Positions 46,053-49,277 of a stretch of 49,277 bases of DNA are shown here, one piece after another. A program made the position numbers and the translations under genes. The notes below the pieces were generated by a model that was given only the letters and a program-made list of their open reading frames with translations, had not been told where the DNA came from and did not search any database. How positions within the stretch are numbered: the first letter of the stretch is position 1; every line of letters starts with the position of its first letter. The DNA comes from Clostridia bacterium (GTDB lineage: Bacteria > Bacillota > DSM-521 > Neomoorellales > SLTJ01): contig JANLFO010000018.1 in the NCBI GenBank assembly GCA_024653205.1, positions 1-49,277 on the forward strand, in the 5' to 3' direction.

Positions 46053-49000
46053 GTAGCACCCGGCCTTCGGGCCGGGTGGGGATTGAAACCCGACCGGCAA
46101 GCGTTATTATCTGGGGGCGAACTGGTAGCACCCGGCCTTCGGGCCGGGTGGGGATTGAAACCAGGCGGTTGGTGATCCTGCGCCAGCGCTCGTGCAAGTA
46201 GCACCCGGCCTTCGGGCCGGGTGGGGATTGAAACAAGTCAAAGGTTAGGTTACGGTCAAGCAGGTCATAGTAGCACCCGGCCTTCGGGCCGGGTGGGGAT
46301 TGAAACCCTTCAGGTTTCGCTGGGCTTCTACCGCCCGGAACAGTAGCACCCGGCCTTCGGGCCGGGTGGGGATTGAAACTGGCCTGCTCCCGCTGCGTGG
46401 CCGTGGCGTATACCGTAGCACCCGGCCTTCGGGCCGGGTGGGGATTGAAACTTTGCCGCACTTAGGACATCTGCTTATCATTCCGTCCCGTAGCACCCGG
46501 CCTTCGGGCCGGGTGGGGATTGAAACCCTGTGAGGCGGTGCGGGCCATGCTTTGGGTGAGTAGCACCCGGCCTTCGGGCCGGGTGGGGATTGAAACATGC
46601 GGATCTACGAGCAGTACGCGGGCCGCAAACGTAGCACCCGGCCTTCGGGCCGGGTGGGGATTGAAACCATGGGGATCACCCCGCGATTAGCGCCTTAGCC
46701 ACTCGTAGCACCCGGCCTTCGGGCCGGGTGGGGATTGAAACACTCGGATTGAGTTTGACCCACGCTTTTTCCGCGTAGCACCCGGCCTTCGGGCCGGGTG
46801 GGGATTGAAACGGCTAGACGGCCTATCATCTCGATATCAGGCACCCTCGTAGCACCCGGCCTTCGGGCCGGGTGGGGATTGAAACACTCCTGCCCGGTGG
46901 GCGTATACCCACCCGGCGGGTAGCACCCGGCCTTCGGGCCGGGTGGGGATTGAAACCCCCACCTGCGCGCAAAACCTATTGACCGCCCCATGTAGCACCC
47001 GGCCTTCGGGCCGGGTGGGGATTGAAACTTCTTCTACATCGCCCTCCATACTGGCCTCTACGTAGCACCCGGCCTTCGGGCCGGGTGGGGATTGAAACTC
47101 TCTCCCATAAGCCGCTATATCCCGCTCAGACCAAGTAGCACCCGGCCTTCGGGCCGGGTGGGGATTGAAACGTGCCGGCGGGGCCGAACGCCAAGTATTG
47201 CTTCGAGTAGCACCCGGCCTTCGGGCCGGGTGGGGATTGAAACGCTTCAAGCAGCCGTGTGGCGTAGGTATGCCTTAGTAGCACCCGGCCTTCGGGCCGG
47301 GTGGGGATTGAAACTGACTGAGGTTATAGAAATGGGAAAGCGCATAAAGGTAGCACCCGGCCTTCGGGCCGGGTGGGGATTGAAACTGCGGACGCTGGCC
47401 GAGGGGACGGCCGATAAGAAGTAGCACCCGGCCTTCGGGCCGGGTGGGGATTGAAACAAGAGCAAGAGGCAGCAAGAGATGTTCGACGACTTGTAGCACC
47501 CGGCCTTCGGGCCGGGTGGGGATTGAAACAAGGTCGGGAGCCGCTGGAACGAGCAGAAGAGAGGTAGCACCCGGCCTTCGGGCCGGGTGGGGATTGAAAC
47601 TCTTCCAGACGCCGCGTTAAAGCATCCCGACCTACCGTAGCACCCGGCCTTCGGGCCGGGTGGGGATTGAAACCATCTATTTTTACGTTGATCCTTCCGG
47701 CGTACTGCACGTAGCACCCGGCCTTCGGGCCGGGTGGGGATTGAAACTTCACCAGCTTAAACGGGCATATCAACATTCCGGAGTAGCACCCGGCCTTCGG
47801 GCCGGGTGGGGATTGAAACTACACAGGGGCGCTCACATCGGCAGACACGCTGGGTAGCACCCGGCCTTCGGGCCGGGTGGGGATTGAAACCCGTTCACCA
47901 GGTAGACCTTGCCGCTGCCGTCCTCGTAGCACCCGGCCTTCGGGCCGGGTGGGGATTGAAACGAACAGGTCAAGCACCCTGCCCATGCAGCTAAGCTGTA
48001 GCACCCGGCCTTCGGGCCGGGTGGGGATTGAAACTCCTCGATCTCTTCCTCGGCCTCGACCTCGGCCGCGTAGCACCCGGCCTTCGGGCCGGGTGGGGAT
48101 TGAAACTGGGGCGGGATTCGCCGGCCCTGCAGCTTCTGCAGGTAGCACCCGGCCTTCGGGCCGGGTGGGGATTGAAACGCGTGGCTTCCGATGTGGGCGG
48201 GGGCTCTGCCGTGTAGCACCCGGCCTTCGGGCCGGGTGGGGATTGAAACATCGCCTACGAGGTTGCGGTTATCGGGGTTCGGGGTAGCACCCGGCCTTCG
48301 GGCCGGGTGGGGATTGAAACCCTGTGCTAGGTGCAGGGCGGCTGTAGCCCCAGCCGTAGCACCCGGCCTTCGGGCCGGGTGGGGATTGAAACGCGAACTA
48401 TTGTTCGTGACGCTTACCTACCATGAGGTAGCACCCGGCCTTCGGGCCGGGTGGGGATTGAAACTCCTAGTATTTTTAACGCCTCTACTGGCAAAAGGTA
48501 GCACCCGGCCTTCGGGCCGGGTGGGGATTGAAACCTGGTAACATTAACCCATTAACAGGGTTAACAGGGTGTAGCACCCGGCCTTCGGGCCGGGTGGGGA
48601 TTGAAACCTGCCACTCGGGCCACGGCGTGAACCCGGCCAGGTAGCACCCGGCCTTCGGGCCGGGTGGGGATTGAAACATCTGGGATGAATGGGATGGGAT
48701 GCAAATCACGTGGGTAGCACCCGGCCTTCGGGCCGGGTGGGGATTGAAACCCAGAGTTGCGGCACCATCTGCACAACCACGTCAAAGAGTAGCACCCGGC
48801 CTTCGGGCCGGGTGGGGATTGAAACAATCGCAAGCCCCACTACTGCAGAAACTGCTCCTACGTAGCACCCGGCCTTCGGGCCGGGTGGGGATTGAAACTG
48901 GTTCCCTCGCCGCATATTTCCACCCGCAAGGCCTGTAGCACCCGGCCTTCGGGCCGGGTGGGGATTGAAACCACCGAATCAGGGAGGATGTCGAATGTAC

Positions 49001-49277
49001 GTCTGGTAGCACCCGGCCTTCGGGCCGGGTGGGGATTGAAACTTATGTTCGGGTGCATCGCTCTTTGTGCGGTGGTGTAGCACCCGGCCTTCGGGCCGGG
49101 TGGGGATTGAAACGTGACCGGCCTGGGCAGCGTTTCGGTATCCGGCGTTGTAGCACCCGGCCTTCGGGCCGGGTGGGGATTGAAACAGGATGGAGGCTTT
49201 CTGTTTGGTGAGAGCGGAGAGTAGCACCCGGCCTTCGGGCCGGGTGGGGATTGAAACTTATGTTCGGGTGCATCGCT
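46053..49277 (+). CRISPR. Type I-C CRISPR array, 45 repeats, open at right edge
   Basis: The 37-nt repeat has five parts: GTAGC, stem ACCCGGCC, loop TTCG, stem GGCCGGGT, tail GGGGATTGAAAC. I counted 45 complete repeats (first 46053-46089, last 49221-49257), all identical by eye, with 44 full spacers of 33-38 nt and one partial. Tail and cas2-side leader set transcription rightwards. Cas5c cleavage should leave an 11-nt 5' handle GGGATTGAAAC. The spacer at 49043-49076 recurs at 49258. The array continues past the window. Confidence 0.98.

Noticed and set aside
46081-49273. Many overlapping reading frames on both strands in the array, with recurring PTRPEGRV, HPARRPGA and GLRAGWGLK motifs
   Set aside because: They are translations of the palindromic CRISPR repeat. 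Spacer boundaries, not codons, set the pattern.
38111-49277. The CRISPR-Cas locus as a new system type
   Set aside because: Gene order cas3-cas5-cas8c-cas7-cas4-cas1-cas2, lack of cas6 and the GATTGAAAC tail are canonical type I-C. No extra effector or accessory gene is inserted.

Overview
The window looks like the replication-origin region of a high-GC, endospore-forming Firmicute, probably a thermophilic clostridial lineage of the Moorella, Ammonifex or Desulfotomaculum kind. This rests on the Firmicutes order around dnaA, the spore protein YyaC, the tandem PstB pair, the selenocysteine genes, frequent GTG and TTG starts with strong Shine-Dalgarno (SD) sites, and a GC-rich CRISPR repeat. 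The species is not certain.

Layout. (1) 1-8.5 kb, minus strand: gyrA, gyrB, recF, dnaN, dnaA. (2) 8.6-16.6 kb, plus strand, diverging from dnaA: rpmH, rnpA, yidD, yidC, jag/khpB, mnmE, mnmG, rsmG, parA, parB, then a parS-like site. A divergent promoter pair separates dnaA from rpmH. (3) 16.6-22.8 kb: a small LAGLIDADG-fold protein, a DUF4446 protein, a phosphoribosyltransferase, yyaC, a YkvI-type transporter, a small heat-shock protein, a Clp-fold protease and an M24 peptidase. (4) 22.8-27.2 kb: selA, selB and tRNA-Sec, embedded in copies of an interspersed repeat, then a ferredoxin gene. (5) 27.9-34.5 kb: a phosphate regulon (phoP, phoR, pstC, pstA, two pstB) with a four-unit PhoP box at the end of phoR and no pstS, then a methyltransferase and a strong terminator. 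(6) 34.6-38 kb: panB, a CvpA-family gene, yedF, a DUF951 gene, ychF. (7) 38-49.3 kb: a complete type I-C CRISPR-Cas locus (cas3, cas5c, cas8c, cas7c, cas4, cas1, cas2) with an internal cas11c start inside cas8c, followed by an array of 45 repeats that runs off the right edge.

How the parts work together. The first two blocks cover replication initiation, supercoiling, chromosome partition, membrane-protein insertion and tRNA modification. The Sec block plus yedF points to selenium use, although selD and any selenoprotein gene lie outside the window. The Pho block senses and imports phosphate. The CRISPR block is adaptive immunity and looks like an accessory insertion after the conserved DUF951-ychF pair.

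I found no clearly unprecedented multi-gene system. The best leads are the interspersed repeat with DnaA-box-like cores, the LAGLIDADG gene beside the parS-like site, the internal cas11c start, the PhoP operator placed in the phoR tail, a duplicated spacer, and an unexplained structured 0.5-kb gap before phoP.
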